A stretch of 64,000 bases of DNA from JAVJRN01 sp040218415 (lineage in GTDB: Bacteria > Bacteroidota > Bacteroidia > Cytophagales > Cyclobacteriaceae). A model generated the notes under the pieces. That model searched no databases. It saw only the letters and a program-made list of their open reading frames with translations, and was not told the DNA's origin. The stretch spans positions 1 through 64,000 of the forward strand of contig JAVJRN010000055.1 of assembly GCA_040218415.1 (NCBI GenBank), written 5' to 3'. The translations under genes and the position numbers were made by a program. Below, piece by piece: positions 36,698-46,388 of the stretch; positions within the stretch are counted from its first letter, which is position 1; the number at the start of each line of letters is the position of its first letter.

Positions 36698-36727
36698 TAA
36701 AGGCGACCTCAAAGAAGTCGCCTTTTA
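36698..36727. terminator. Terminator of the polysaccharide locus (bidirectional hairpin)
   Basis: Stem aaaggcgac/gtcgccttt with an 8-base loop and a T-run on one side and A-run on the other. It lies about 55 bases after the minus-strand esterase stop. Confidence 0.75.
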
Positions 36728-36782
36728 TAAGATGTAAGTCTTGCATCCTTAGTGTTTTAATTACTAAAAAACCCTCACATGC

Positions 36783-37613
36783 TCATTTCATCAGCGATTT
36801 GAGCGTTGGTTCACCTTCTAGCAGACCCAACCCTATCAGGAATAAATCTGTCTCTATCAGTGTCTCCTCGTAGTATGGCTTCTTATTGAAAAAGGCATGC
36901 TTTTGTCCTTCGTAAAGAATCAGATCGCAGCGTACGCCTAATTTTTCCAGTCTTGCTTTGTAGTCATTAGCCTGAACAACAGGAAGGACATAATCTTCTG
37001 TTCCTACCATGATTAACGTGGCACCATGAGTTGGTTTTAGATTATCGATAGGTGATAGCTCCAAATGCCTACCTTCCATTCGGTGATTGGCGAATCCATT
37101 TGGCCCAGTATCAAGTACAGGATTAAATAGTATTTGAGCAATTGGCAATACTTCACCAGAATTCCAAAAACTGGTAGAAGCTGCCAGCTGTCCCCCTGCT
37201 GATCCTCCTGCAACTACTATTTTTTGTTTGTCTATATTGAGCTCCTGATGATTAGCAACTAAATACTGAAACGCATCATGAGCATCCTCTGTGGCATCAA
37301 AAGGTGTGGTTCCATGTCTATTTTTTACCCGATACTCTGCGGAAAAAGTAATTAGACCTCTAGAGGCAAAATATTTACACTGTCTTTTGAATTTGGTATG
37401 AAAACCTTCATTCCACCCACCACCGTGGAAAAATAAGATTGAATTGTAGACTTTTGACGAATCAAAATCTGAAGGTAGGTAGCAGTGCAGTTTTAGACTG
37501 ACACTACCTACTTTTTTATATGTGAATGCTCTATAGAATTTGTCTTCTTGACTTGGCTGTGCAGCAAGGTTCCCAAGCAGAAGTATTAGTATCATGACTG
37601 AAATAGCTCTCAT
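36783..37613 (-). CDS. Secreted alpha/beta-hydrolase esterase
   Basis: A 276-residue exported enzyme (signal peptide about 1-19, GNLAAQ). Oxyanion motif HGGGW (near 60), nucleophile elbow GGSAGGQ (near 137), acid Asp in GTEDYVLP and His in QKHAFF complete a catalytic triad of the acetyl-esterase/lipase (BD-FAE-like) type. In this locus it would remove acyl groups from the target polysaccharide. ATG 37613 fits the signal peptide; the frame upstream has no leader. It is the last gene of the locus, after a terminator, so it may have its own promoter. Confidence 0.85.
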   Translation of the reverse strand: MRAISVMILILLLGNLAAQPSQEDKFYRAFTYKKVGSVSLKLHCYLPSDFDSSKVYNSILFFHGGGWNEGFHTKFKRQCKYFASRGLITFSAEYRVKNRHGTTPFDATEDAHDAFQYLVANHQELNIDKQKIVVAGGSAGGQLAASTSFWNSGEVLPIAQILFNPVLDTGPNGFANHRMEGRHLELSPIDNLKPTHGATLIMVGTEDYVLPVVQANDYKARLEKLGVRCDLILYEGQKHAFFNKKPYYEETLIETDLFLIGLGLLEGEPTLKSLMK

Positions 37614-37720
37614 ATTTTCATAATCTGTTTTAATTATTAACTTGACTCGGTATTTCAATCAAAACTATTTTGTTTCTATAAACAGCTGTGATGTATCCGT
37701 CTTTATTCCTGCTCATAAAG

Positions 37721-37765
37721 AAAAAAACCGGTCACCTGAGCTTATTCTAAGTCAGAGTAACCGGA
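37721..37765 (-). terminator. Terminator after the 695-residue beta-helix gene
   Basis: Long imperfect stem on the minus strand (ccggttactctgactta / taagctcaggtgaccgg) followed by seven T, about 25 bases after the stop at 37792. Confidence 0.85.
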
Positions 37766-37791
37766 TTATTGTTTTTACGTTTTCAGGTTCT

Positions 37792-39879
37792 CTATTGATC
37801 AGCTTTCAAAAACCTCTTCACCAATTGATCCTGTCCTATTTGGTCTATTACCAATAGGTAATACCCCGCTTCCAATTGACTGATGTCTAAGGAGATTTGA
37901 CCTTCATTCGATATTAATCTCGGAGAATACCTTTTTCCTCCTACATCCAAAATCTGAATATCCTCTGTGTTAATGGACTTAAGTCCTTTGACTTTCAACC
38001 ATGAGCTAGCCGGATTAGGGTAGATGGATAACTCCACTCTTGGCTCCTGACCAAGTGCCATTTTTACTTCTACATCAAACCTTTCTGTTGCTACTCCACC
38101 ATTGCCATCATCAGCTCTCACTGTAACCGTAGCTACGCCTGCACCTACTTCGGTGATGGTCAGCACGTCACCACTCAACGCAGCTGTTACTATTGTTTCA
38201 TCCGACACCTCAACTGAGAGGGTGATCGGATCTCCATCTCCATCAGTAAATCGACCTGTGAGGTCAATAGTAGTACTTGCGAATCCTTCTTCAAATTCTA
38301 AATCCTCAAGGGGAGCATCTATAGCTGGAACTGCATTTTCACTAATCAATACAGTGAAAGAATCACCCACGGTTCTGCCTGTGCCATCATCAGCAGTGAT
38401 CGTGACCGTAGTGGTACCGTTCCCAACTTCCATAATCGTCATATTAGCTGCATCAAAAGAAATAGATACAATACCATCATCAGCTACTTCTGCGCTAAAG
38501 GTCAGTGCGTCACCATTTTTATCTTCAAAAACGGTTGATAGGTCGATAACCACTGGCGTGAAACCCGATTGAAGAATTTGATCTTCTATTTCCATTACCA
38601 CAGCAGGTGTTAGCAATAGTTCGAATGCTCCTGCATCTGGCATCATATCCCTAGTTTCACCACGAGCGTCTGTTGTGGGTAATGTGATTCCGGTCGCTAC
38701 CGTGCAATAGTTGAACGCGGTTGCCTCTTCTGTGATAGCAAACACGTTCACGTCTCCCCCTTCGTCTGAGAGCGTTGTTGCAATACCAGCAAATGTTGCC
38801 GTCCTCCCGTTACTATTGTTTCTATTGGCATTCTCTGTGGAATCAGCCATAAAATCAGGTAGCCCATTGAGTCCTCCCAAAATATTATTAATAGCTTCGG
38901 TCGTATTTGTATTAGCAAAATTCAGTGCCTTTTCCGCTACGTCATCCTGAGAAACTACAATAGAATTATAGATAGAAAAGTTGGTCAATGCGCTGGCTGG
39001 TGTGCTGTTGAATTGTATTCCATTTTTCAAAGTTGATTCGTGAGTGTTGTTATACATCGTCGCATGAACCATCCTCAAGGTGACGTTTCCTGTAGTATTA
39101 TCTCCTTTCCATAGTGCACACCTGGACCAGATACCTCCTCCTCCATTACCTGCAGCGGGGCTCAAAGATGCGTTATTAGATATAGTTGAATTCTCGATAG
39201 AAACGTCAATTTTATTGTTGTCACCAAAATCCTTATTACCATTAATGTAGATTCCACCGCCGTTTCTACCTTCATTGCCATCAATCAATGAACCTGCAAT
39301 GTCTACATCAGTGTCTATAGTCACCCCGTTATTGGATGCTAGTATGAGTCCACCACCGTCTAAAGAAGACTTGTTATTGGTGATCACGCACCCAGTTATC
39401 AGAGCTTTCGAACCTACAACACTGACACCACCACCATTTCTTGAAGATGCATTTTGCTCAATAATCAGGTTTTTAAGGGTAATCAATCCCGTGATTTTAT
39501 CCGCATTGATCCCACCTCCATTATCTGAGGAGTTACCATTCCTAATACCCAAATTTTCTATCGTTATTGTCAAATCTCCATCAAAGTCTCCGGGTCTCAC
39601 CGCCGCTATAACAGCTGTTTGAGCTTCTGCTTGTATAGCGGCCGCCTGAATAATATCTGTGGTAGGGTCTTCACCCCTCAGTGTAAGATTCTTTCCTACA
39701 TTCACTGATTCTGTGTGCAGTCCCCTAATTTCAATGACTGCTCCATCGCTGGCGGCAGTTATTGCTGCGGTTATGGTTTCGTAACTGGTCTCCCCAATCA
39801 TTACAGACTGTGCGTATAGCATCTGACTAGAAATCAGTGCAAGCGCCAAAACAAATATTTTTGTAATACTCCGGTTCAT
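37792..39879 (-). CDS. Beta-helix, cadherin-like, T9SS-secreted protein
   Basis: A 695-residue protein: signal peptide (1-23), right-handed parallel beta-helix (about 45-330) with repeated NGGGI/GGGL turns, and a closing TTDARGETRDMMPDAGAFE section of the choice-of-anchor Q type. Two cadherin/Ig-like repeats follow (about 425-510 and 515-600, each with DxDGDxLTxS-like calcium sites), then a type A T9SS C-terminal domain (SIYPNPASSWLKVKG...) for transport through the type IX system and surface attachment. Catalytic residues of known beta-helix lyases cannot be assigned, so it may bind rather than cut the glycan. Paralogous to the helices at 40384, 45184 and 48287. Confidence 0.85.
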   Translation of the reverse strand: MNRSITKIFVLALALISSQMLYAQSVMIGETSYETITAAITAASDGAVIEIRGLHTESVNVGKNLTLRGEDPTTDIIQAAAIQAEAQTAVIAAVRPGDFDGDLTITIENLGIRNGNSSDNGGGINADKITGLITLKNLIIEQNASSRNGGGVSVVGSKALITGCVITNNKSSLDGGGLILASNNGVTIDTDVDIAGSLIDGNEGRNGGGIYINGNKDFGDNNKIDVSIENSTISNNASLSPAAGNGGGGIWSRCALWKGDNTTGNVTLRMVHATMYNNTHESTLKNGIQFNSTPASALTNFSIYNSIVVSQDDVAEKALNFANTNTTEAINNILGGLNGLPDFMADSTENANRNNSNGRTATFAGIATTLSDEGGDVNVFAITEEATAFNYCTVATGITLPTTDARGETRDMMPDAGAFELLLTPAVVMEIEDQILQSGFTPVVIDLSTVFEDKNGDALTFSAEVADDGIVSISFDAANMTIMEVGNGTTTVTITADDGTGRTVGDSFTVLISENAVPAIDAPLEDLEFEEGFASTTIDLTGRFTDGDGDPITLSVEVSDETIVTAALSGDVLTITEVGAGVATVTVRADDGNGGVATERFDVEVKMALGQEPRVELSIYPNPASSWLKVKGLKSINTEDIQILDVGGKRYSPRLISNEGQISLDISQLEAGYYLLVIDQIGQDQLVKRFLKADQ

Positions 39880-39948
39880 ATACTTTGGATTTTAATGTGA
39901 TAATAAATTTCTTGACGTTTCAGTCCTAAAGGCGCTCAAACTGACAGG

Positions 39949-40122
39949 CTATTTCCTTTTTGAATATAGTTTTTTAACGCCGTAGGCTCCTCCTGCCAAA
40001 AGCAAGAGACTCAAGCCTCCGTCGATCGGGGTGGCCGGTGGTGCTCCTTGAGCCAATAACGGGAGAGTGATTGTCATAATAAGTGCGAGTGACAATCCTA
40101 TTTTTAGTGTCAATGATTTCAT
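39949..40122 (-). CDS. PID-CTERM-type microprotein 1 (57 aa)
   Basis: Signal-peptide-like N-terminus (residues 1-25, LPLLAQ), then APPATPIDGGLSLLLLAGGA and YGVKKLYSKRK: a Pro-Ile-Asp-Gly-Gly motif, one hydrophobic helix and a basic tail. This is the tripartite layout of the PID-CTERM sorting signal described for Bacteroidota, thought to be processed by an exosortase/archaeosortase-like transpeptidase. The whole mature protein is little more than the signal itself. It is 73 percent alike by eye to the next microprotein, lies 69 bases upstream of a beta-helix gene and behind a hairpin. No sortase gene is in the window. Confidence 0.75.
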   Translation of the reverse strand: MKSLTLKIGLSLALIMTITLPLLAQGAPPATPIDGGLSLLLLAGGAYGVKKLYSKRK

Positions 40123-40144
40123 AATTTTCTTTTTTTTCTCGTTG

Positions 40145-40174
40145 AAAAAGCTCCCGCAATAAAAATTGCGGGAG
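40145..40174 (-). terminator. Hairpin between the two microprotein genes
   Basis: A perfect stem ctcccgcaat/attgcgggag with a 4-base loop, followed on the minus strand by a T-rich run (tttttc). It can end transcripts after microprotein 2 and so set the level of the downstream genes. Confidence 0.8.
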
Positions 40175-40196
40175 TATCTCTTGCTATTAATAATTT

Positions 40197-40370
40197 CTAT
40201 TTCCTTTTGGAATAAAGCTTCTTAACTCCGTACGCCCCTCCTGCAATGAGCAAGAGACTTAGTCCTCCATCTATCGGTGTAGCCGGTGGCGGATTTTGTG
40301 CCATGAGCGGAACGGCAACAGTCAAAAATAAAATTATTGATATTCCAATTTTGTGCATTAATGTGTCCAT
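40197..40370 (-). CDS. PID-CTERM-type microprotein 2 (57 aa)
   Basis: Same length and layout as microprotein 1: signal-like segment ending VPLMAQ, then NPPPATPIDGGLSLLLIAGG and AYGVKKLYSKRK. The last 27 residues are almost identical to those of microprotein 1, the first part differs, showing selection on the sorting motif or a recent duplication. It starts 13 bases after the 942-residue beta-helix protein stop. An internal ATG at 40358 is a possible alternative start. Confidence 0.75.
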   Translation of the reverse strand: MDTLMHKIGISIILFLTVAVPLMAQNPPPATPIDGGLSLLLIAGGAYGVKKLYSKRK

Positions 40371-40383
40371 TTCTGTCAGTGTC

Positions 40384-43143
40384 TTATTTCAAAATGAATT
40401 TCACTGATTGATCTTTCACTTTCAGAATATAGATTTGATTGTTTTGCAGCGCTGGGCTAATCACTGCTTTTTCACCCTCAAATGACACTACCTCTTGAAA
40501 CAAAACCTTACCGTCTAAAGAATGAATAGTCACACGCTCTTGGCTACCTGCAAATCGGATAGTGAGTTCATCTGAAGAGCCATAAACCTTCATTTTTGAA
40601 AGCTCCGATTCTGTTGACAACAAAGCTGAGTTCGAGAATGACAAGCTAAATCGATCATTTAGTGAATTTACGGCTGTGATATTGATTTTTACCTCGGCCT
40701 TCTCATCTAAAATATAAGATTGGCCAGTATGGCGATCATAAAGAGCTACCTGTGTTTCACTACCAAAACCTTCAAATCCCTCAACTGTGAATATATACTC
40801 ACCCGCGTCTTTTGCATCGATTCCTAAGTCTACACTAATATCCTCCGTGGATACCTTTGGTAAACCCTGAATGGCCATTTTCTTATCTCCTAGTTTAGAA
40901 TAGAATGAGAAATCGTTGTTTCCTGAATATTTGGTGGCGTCCAAGCCATTATCCTGATCGAAAGTAGCACCATCTACTAATCCAACAATGATGGTGTTAG
41001 CGTAGGCATTTCCTGATAATTTCAATTTAAGGATTTGATTTTCAGAATTACTTGTTCGATAATAGTTCGCATCAGCGTTAGCACCAGAGGTGCTTATTTG
41101 CATACTTGGAGTAAAAGTTACCGAACCAGTCTCCTCTTTCAACTCTACAAAAAACCCCTGCATGGACGCAATGTTTCCTTTGCTTGCTATCGAGCTACCT
41201 TTAGCCCCAGCTACTTGATCATTTAAAGCTGTAGTAGATACAGTAGCACCTAGGTTATTCACGGTGATATAATCACCACCTCTATTAGCCCCGACATTTG
41301 ATCCCCCATCATCCCATAAGTAAACTGCTCCAGTTGTTTTCGCTGTATTGGCTGTATTTCCCAAAAACTCTGATATCGCAATTGGTGCCGCATAGGGATT
41401 GCCAACTATTTTAAAGTTATCTCCAGCCAATCCTCCAGTAATAAATTTATTCCCAGAAAATAGAGGACCAGTCAATGAAATCTCAGGATTGGCTGCATCA
41501 TATCCTATAAAATAACCTGATCCAGGAAACATAGTTCCTGAAAAAACAGACCAAGCTGATCCATCCCATGTGTATTTATAGTCTGCATTCAAAGCACCTG
41601 TATTCGCTCCTGTCACTGGTACTCCGATTATGCTGTAGCCAGCATTACCAGTTGTCTTTCTTTTAACTGTTGCATTTCCAGCACCACTAACTGTTCCTAA
41701 AACTGCCAAGGCGCCCCCCGACTCAATTGTAATAGATCCATCATTTACAGCATCTCCGTTTACTCGTGCTGTTACGTCCGCATTGATAGTCAACGAAACG
41801 CCAGTAGAGACAGTGAGTTCATCGTAAACAGCATCAGCTGATAAGGTTGTATTACCCGATATTGTGGTAGTGGCATACTCAAAGGCTCCCGCATCTGGAC
41901 TCGCATCGCGTAAGGCTCCTCTTGCATCAGTCGTTGGTAGAGTGATTCCTGTAGCGGCTGTACAAAAGCCAATCGAGTTGGTTGCTGTGCTTGGAAGGGC
42001 AAGTACTTTTACTTTACCTCCCTGATTTGCCAGAGTAGTGGATATTCCAGTAAAGGTTGCGTTATTACCAGTTATGTTATTATTAGCACCCGTAGAAACT
42101 TCACTTGGAAGTGCTCCATTAAACCCACCGAGGATACAGTTTTTCATTGCTGTAACATTAGGACTAACATTATTAGTACCATTTCCAAAATTGATGGCTT
42201 TGTTATTCAGATTGTTTTCAACAATTAAAATAGAGTTGTAAGCGCTAAAACTTGGATAAGCCGTCGTTGCAGTAGTAAAAAATGAAATCCCACTCTTTAC
42301 CAATGCAATGGCGCTGTTGTTAAAAGTCGTAACATGTATAAGCGTTAGAGCAGTGTTTGTCGTAGATGCCGATGAAGTCAGAGGAGTACTTGAAACAGCT
42401 ATGGCGCCACCACAGATATTACCTGTTGCAGTATTTGTGGAAGAATTATTAGATATGAAGCTATTCTCAATTGTCGTATTGATAGAATAATCATCGCCGA
42501 ATTGCTTGTTACCATTGATATAAATACCCCCTCCATTTTTACCAGTATTACTATCGATCACTGTCTTTTTGATTGATATATCTGAATCGGTTCCTAATCC
42601 GTTATTAGATGCCAGAAATAATCCTCCACCATCGGATGAAGATGTATTAGCCGATATAGAGCAGTCAATAAAATTAACGTCTGCGCCTGCTATTGCTACA
42701 CCTCCACCGTTTGCGGTAGTGGCATTTTGTTCGATGATCAAGTTCTCTAAAGTTACCAAACCAGATATCTTTTCAATGAGGATTCCCCCTCCATTTGATG
42801 TTTCATTACCATATCGAATCCCTAGATTTTTAATGGTAACATTTATGTTAGTCGCGTTGGCAGCCGATATAGATATGACTCGCCCAGTAGCTGTATTAGC
42901 ACTGGCAGCAGCCTGAATAATGTCTCTAGTTGGGTCGCTACCTTGGATTGTTAAGCTTTTGTCTGCGAAGGAAATGGACTCAGTGTGAATTCCTGAAATT
43001 ACAATCACATCTGATGGATCAGATGCATCTGCGATTGCTTGAGTAATGCTGGTTTTCGTAACGCCATTTAGCGTGACAGTTTGTGCGAAAACAGTGACTA
43101 CCGAGAATAGAATAGCAAATAGTAAACTGTAAATTTTTTTCAT
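40384..43143 (-). CDS. Beta-helix protein with T9SS-type C-terminus (919 aa)
   Basis: Signal peptide (about 1-20, VVTVFAQ), right-handed beta-helix (about 40-330) whose GGGI/GNK turns align with the 37792 and 48287 proteins, closing TTDARGALRDASPDAGAFE, then a long beta-rich region (about 425-830) with KRKTTGNAGYSIIGVPV and DDGGSNVGANRGGDYITVN, widespread in T9SS cargo. The C-terminal domain (YGSSDELTIRF ... QIYILKVKDQSVKFILK) is T9SS-like but lacks the YPNP start. Surface or secreted; glycan-binding or lyase role unproven. ATG 43143 precedes the leader. Co-transcribed with microprotein 2. Confidence 0.85.
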   Translation of the reverse strand: MKKIYSLLFAILFSVVTVFAQTVTLNGVTKTSITQAIADASDPSDVIVISGIHTESISFADKSLTIQGSDPTRDIIQAAASANTATGRVISISAANATNINVTIKNLGIRYGNETSNGGGILIEKISGLVTLENLIIEQNATTANGGGVAIAGADVNFIDCSISANTSSSDGGGLFLASNNGLGTDSDISIKKTVIDSNTGKNGGGIYINGNKQFGDDYSINTTIENSFISNNSSTNTATGNICGGAIAVSSTPLTSSASTTNTALTLIHVTTFNNSAIALVKSGISFFTTATTAYPSFSAYNSILIVENNLNNKAINFGNGTNNVSPNVTAMKNCILGGFNGALPSEVSTGANNNITGNNATFTGISTTLANQGGKVKVLALPSTATNSIGFCTAATGITLPTTDARGALRDASPDAGAFEYATTTISGNTTLSADAVYDELTVSTGVSLTINADVTARVNGDAVNDGSITIESGGALAVLGTVSGAGNATVKRKTTGNAGYSIIGVPVTGANTGALNADYKYTWDGSAWSVFSGTMFPGSGYFIGYDAANPEISLTGPLFSGNKFITGGLAGDNFKIVGNPYAAPIAISEFLGNTANTAKTTGAVYLWDDGGSNVGANRGGDYITVNNLGATVSTTALNDQVAGAKGSSIASKGNIASMQGFFVELKEETGSVTFTPSMQISTSGANADANYYRTSNSENQILKLKLSGNAYANTIIVGLVDGATFDQDNGLDATKYSGNNDFSFYSKLGDKKMAIQGLPKVSTEDISVDLGIDAKDAGEYIFTVEGFEGFGSETQVALYDRHTGQSYILDEKAEVKINITAVNSLNDRFSLSFSNSALLSTESELSKMKVYGSSDELTIRFAGSQERVTIHSLDGKVLFQEVVSFEGEKAVISPALQNNQIYILKVKDQSVKFILK

Positions 43144-43585
43144 TTTTTTGTTGTTTTGTTGCAGTTCAAAGGTTCTCCTTTTATTCTTTGAAATGGTTTG
43201 CATATTGACCAAAAACCTCCAAAATCGGGTAATGTGAACCTTATAAGCATCTTTAATAAAATAATTCTATCCTTAGATTAAAATATTGGCCAGGGAATCT
43301 TAGTTATTGAACACTTTACAATGAATGATAAATATTCAGTTGATTTGGCAAAAAACAACTGGAAACTGACCTCTGTTTTACGATTATTAACTCTCTGAGG
43401 TCAGCGCCAAAATCAAAGTTGAATAAGTATCAGTGAGGCTTATAGGATTCTTCTAACTCTTGGTTAGGAGTCAAATAGATCATATTTCGGTACATTCCAA
43501 TACTAGTGTATGAAATGATTGAGAGCAGATTAGTGATTTTTTCTAAAAAAGAATCGCTCAACTTTCGTCCTTTGATGACGGACTA
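43144..43585. other. Gap in the locus before the 919-residue beta-helix gene
   Basis: About 440 bases, the longest gap inside the locus, likely holding an internal promoter for the beta-helix/microprotein genes. A hairpin ctgacctc/gaggtcag lies at 43366-43403, possibly the terminator of the preceding sulfatase unit, though no T-run follows. No gene seen. Confidence 0.4.
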
Positions 43586-45175
43586 TTAATGATCACCTCC
43601 GCTGATCATCCCGAAATTGGTTTCAGTAATCACGCGCATAGAATCTAGATCAATATCATCCTGAAATTCAGTCTGCAGCTTTCGGAGTTGGGCTCTCATC
43701 TCTCCGATGATTGCTGCGTGATCCGCACTTTGAATAAGATTATTTAGCTCGTTGGGATCATTTTCCAAATCGTAAAACTCCCATACGTCTACATCATAAT
43801 AAAAGTGAATGAGCTTATAACGATCGCTTCTGACCCCATAATGCGGCTGCACGTGGTGCCAAAAAGGATATTCATAGTAATGATAATAGACTGCTTCTCT
43901 CGACTTAGCGACCTTAGAAGAAATCATAGTTGACTTAAAACTCTGTCCCTGGATTTTGTCGTTGGTTGAGATACCAGCAAAGTCTAGGAGCGTGGGCGCA
44001 AAGTCAATATTCATCAGCATATCATTGTTGACCTGTCCTGCCTCAATGGTCTTTGGATAGCGTACTATAAACGGCATTTTGAGCGATTGCTCGTACATGA
44101 AGCGCTTATCGAACCAGCCATGATCACCTAGGTAGAAGCCTTGGTCTGAAGTGTAAACCACAATGGTATTTTCTGCTAAGCCTGTTTCGTCCAAGTAATT
44201 CAAGACTCTACCAATCTGGTCATCAACTGATCTCACACATGCTAAGTAGTCTTTGATGTATCGTTGGTATTTCCATTCTCTTGCCTGTTTCACACTCATG
44301 CTGTCGTGAGGCATCCAGCCTTCTCCTGTGCCACGTTTGTAGCCCATTTCTGACCACTTACGCAGTTGCTTTGGATCAGTAATGGAATCTGGCGGAGCGA
44401 TTTTCATATCCCTCGGATCGAAATTATCCATGGTCATGTCTGTGTCTCCAGCTGTTTGTTCACGCCCTTCGTATTCATCGTAGAATGTGGACGGATAGGG
44501 CATTTCGACTCCTTCAAAAAGATCTTTATACTTTTCCTCTGGTAACCATTGTCGATGTGGAGCCTTGTATTGAAGGAGCATCATAAAAGGCTCCTTGGAT
44601 TCGGATGTTTCCGCCAGCCAGTCTAGTGCAAAATCCGTGGTAAGAATAGTTGCATAGCCTTCACGTTGTGTATTTGTGCCGTTTTCATTGTAGATAGGAT
44701 CATAATAGGTTCCTTGCTGTCCTTTATTGTTGTGATACTTGAATTGGTCAAAACCTGCCGGCTCTGTACCCAAGTGCCATTTTCCGAAAAGAGCAGTCTG
44801 GTATCCATTACGCTGAAACTCTTGAGGAAAAGACCACTGCGTGGAGTCAAATTTTCCACCCTGATGATTTTTATAGTAGCCATTCAGATGGCTAAACTTT
44901 CCCGTGAGAATAGCCGCTCTACTCGGCCCGCAGATGGCATTGGTGCAGAATACATTTTGAAAAAGCATGCCTTCATTGGCCAATCGATCGATGTTGGGAG
45001 TCGGGGCAATATCTTGATAAAGTCCTCCATATGCCGAAATAGCATGAGCGGCATGGTCGTCGGTCATGATGAATAAGATATTGGGTGGCTCATTTGGCGG
45101 CTTTTGGTCACATGACCAAAGAACCAAAGTGCTTAGGGTCACAAACAAATAAATGGTCGTATTCAAGTATCTCAT
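43586..45175 (-). CDS. Formylglycine sulfatase, family S1 (lipoprotein)
   Basis: A 529-residue lipoprotein (lipobox LWSC, Cys22). Metal site FIMTDDHAAH (Asp39, Asp40), maturation motif CGPSRAAILTG with Cys82 to become formylglycine, GKWHLG, and the second metal pair in YTSDQGFYLGDHGWFDKR. The Gln in SDQGF and the long insert rich in acidic residues (about 225-290) resemble iduronate/N-acetylglucosamine-6-type S1 sulfatases, but the subfamily and substrate were not assigned. Eight bases after the beta-helix gene at 45184, in the same operon. Confidence 0.88.
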   Translation of the reverse strand: MRYLNTTIYLFVTLSTLVLWSCDQKPPNEPPNILFIMTDDHAAHAISAYGGLYQDIAPTPNIDRLANEGMLFQNVFCTNAICGPSRAAILTGKFSHLNGYYKNHQGGKFDSTQWSFPQEFQRNGYQTALFGKWHLGTEPAGFDQFKYHNNKGQQGTYYDPIYNENGTNTQREGYATILTTDFALDWLAETSESKEPFMMLLQYKAPHRQWLPEEKYKDLFEGVEMPYPSTFYDEYEGREQTAGDTDMTMDNFDPRDMKIAPPDSITDPKQLRKWSEMGYKRGTGEGWMPHDSMSVKQAREWKYQRYIKDYLACVRSVDDQIGRVLNYLDETGLAENTIVVYTSDQGFYLGDHGWFDKRFMYEQSLKMPFIVRYPKTIEAGQVNNDMLMNIDFAPTLLDFAGISTNDKIQGQSFKSTMISSKVAKSREAVYYHYYEYPFWHHVQPHYGVRSDRYKLIHFYYDVDVWEFYDLENDPNELNNLIQSADHAAIIGEMRAQLRKLQTEFQDDIDLDSMRVITETNFGMISGGDH

Positions 45176-45183
45176 AATGCTGA

Positions 45184-46377
45184 TTAATTAAACTCTACCG
45201 CACCAATGTCAGCAACTGCTCTAGCTTTTCCATTGATGTCTACTTTTAATGAAGAATTGATATCAGCCTTGTCGATGGCTGCACTATTTGCGCTTAGTCG
45301 CAAAACAGGCATTGGTTCATCCTTTGCTTTGGTGAGCTTATCTGACAGACCAATCATCGGGCCTTTGTTGATGATGGTGCTAGTGCTCATATCCACATCC
45401 ACCACCTTCAAACCTGCCAGTTTCCCATAGATATTGGCTGTATTGACCAACACATTGCTCTTCGCAAAATTGATATCTGGTTCACTCAATTCCCCATTGA
45501 GCGCTATGAGGGAGTTCAAAATGGAAACCTCGGGCTCTGAGCCTACTTCACCATAAAATGCAAGCCCTGGTAGTTTACCTGCTTCATCAGTAGAGCGGTT
45601 GTATGCTACGGTTACATGGTTCATTTTCAAGGTGGTGTTTGTCTTATTGTCTTTGAGGTGAGTCGCGCCTTTGGTAAATAAAGCTCCTCCCTTTTTACCT
45701 GAGGAATTATAAGTAATGATGGTGTTTTCCATAGACAAGTTGATGTAGGACTCATCCCCCCATTGCTTGTTTCCATTGAGGTAAATACCTGCCCCATTGT
45801 CTCCACTGGTGTTAGAGGAGATGACTGAGTTTCGGATAATTAAATCGGAATTAGTAATATTCCCAGACTGTAGCGCCAGTCCACCGCCGTATTGCTTGGC
45901 GTAATTCTCATGAATCCAACAATTCTCAATAGTCACTTTACTTGCAGAAATCATCACGCCTCCTCCTACTTTATCCGTAGTATTTCGGGTAATAATTAGG
46001 TTTCTCAGCGTGTTTTCTCCATTTACCCGTTTCCAAGAAATACCCCCTCCCGGTGTATCTCCAGCAATACCATTGGTAATCATAAGGTTTTCTATGGTGA
46101 GATTCTCCGCCCCATATTTGCCATCTGATGTAATCACAGATCCATCCGTGCCTACGATTCCATCGTTTTGTGGATTTTCGCCACGGAGCGTAATGCCTTT
46201 TTTACTCAATTTCACTGATCCAGTGTGCATACCTCGGATCTCGATCACATCTCCGGGTCTTGCAGCTTTCACCGCCATTTGTACTGTTTGGAAAGTCTTT
46301 TTCTTTATGGTAATCGATTGTCCCTGTAGGCTAGTTGCCCCAAGTGTAATTGCTAGTATTAAAAATATGTTTTTCAT
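45184..46377 (-). CDS. Secreted right-handed beta-helix protein (397 aa)
   Basis: Signal peptide (1-20, SLQGQ) and a single beta-helix domain with GGGISWKRVNG, GGGVMISASKV, YGGGLALQSG and NGAGIYLNGNKQWGD turns, ending in GKARAVADIGAVEFN, the short form of the choice-of-anchor Q close. It is the same module as in the three large proteins but without T9SS signal or Ig repeats, so it should be periplasmic or freely secreted. It is 10 bases from the sulfatase at 46389 and 8 from that at 45175: tightly co-transcribed between two sulfatases. Confidence 0.85.
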   Translation of the reverse strand: MKNIFLILAITLGATSLQGQSITIKKKTFQTVQMAVKAARPGDVIEIRGMHTGSVKLSKKGITLRGENPQNDGIVGTDGSVITSDGKYGAENLTIENLMITNGIAGDTPGGGISWKRVNGENTLRNLIITRNTTDKVGGGVMISASKVTIENCWIHENYAKQYGGGLALQSGNITNSDLIIRNSVISSNTSGDNGAGIYLNGNKQWGDESYINLSMENTIITYNSSGKKGGALFTKGATHLKDNKTNTTLKMNHVTVAYNRSTDEAGKLPGLAFYGEVGSEPEVSILNSLIALNGELSEPDINFAKSNVLVNTANIYGKLAGLKVVDVDMSTSTIINKGPMIGLSDKLTKAKDEPMPVLRLSANSAAIDKADINSSLKVDINGKARAVADIGAVEFN

Positions 46378-46388
46378 GATGGGTGTGT

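Noticed and set aside
38102..39622. Long plus-strand frames (up to 156 codons) opposite the beta-helix gene
   Set aside because: They lie antisense to a clear T9SS protein, lack leaders or motifs, and come from its Thr/Gly/Asn-rich codons; the same occurs opposite the 40384 and 48287 genes.
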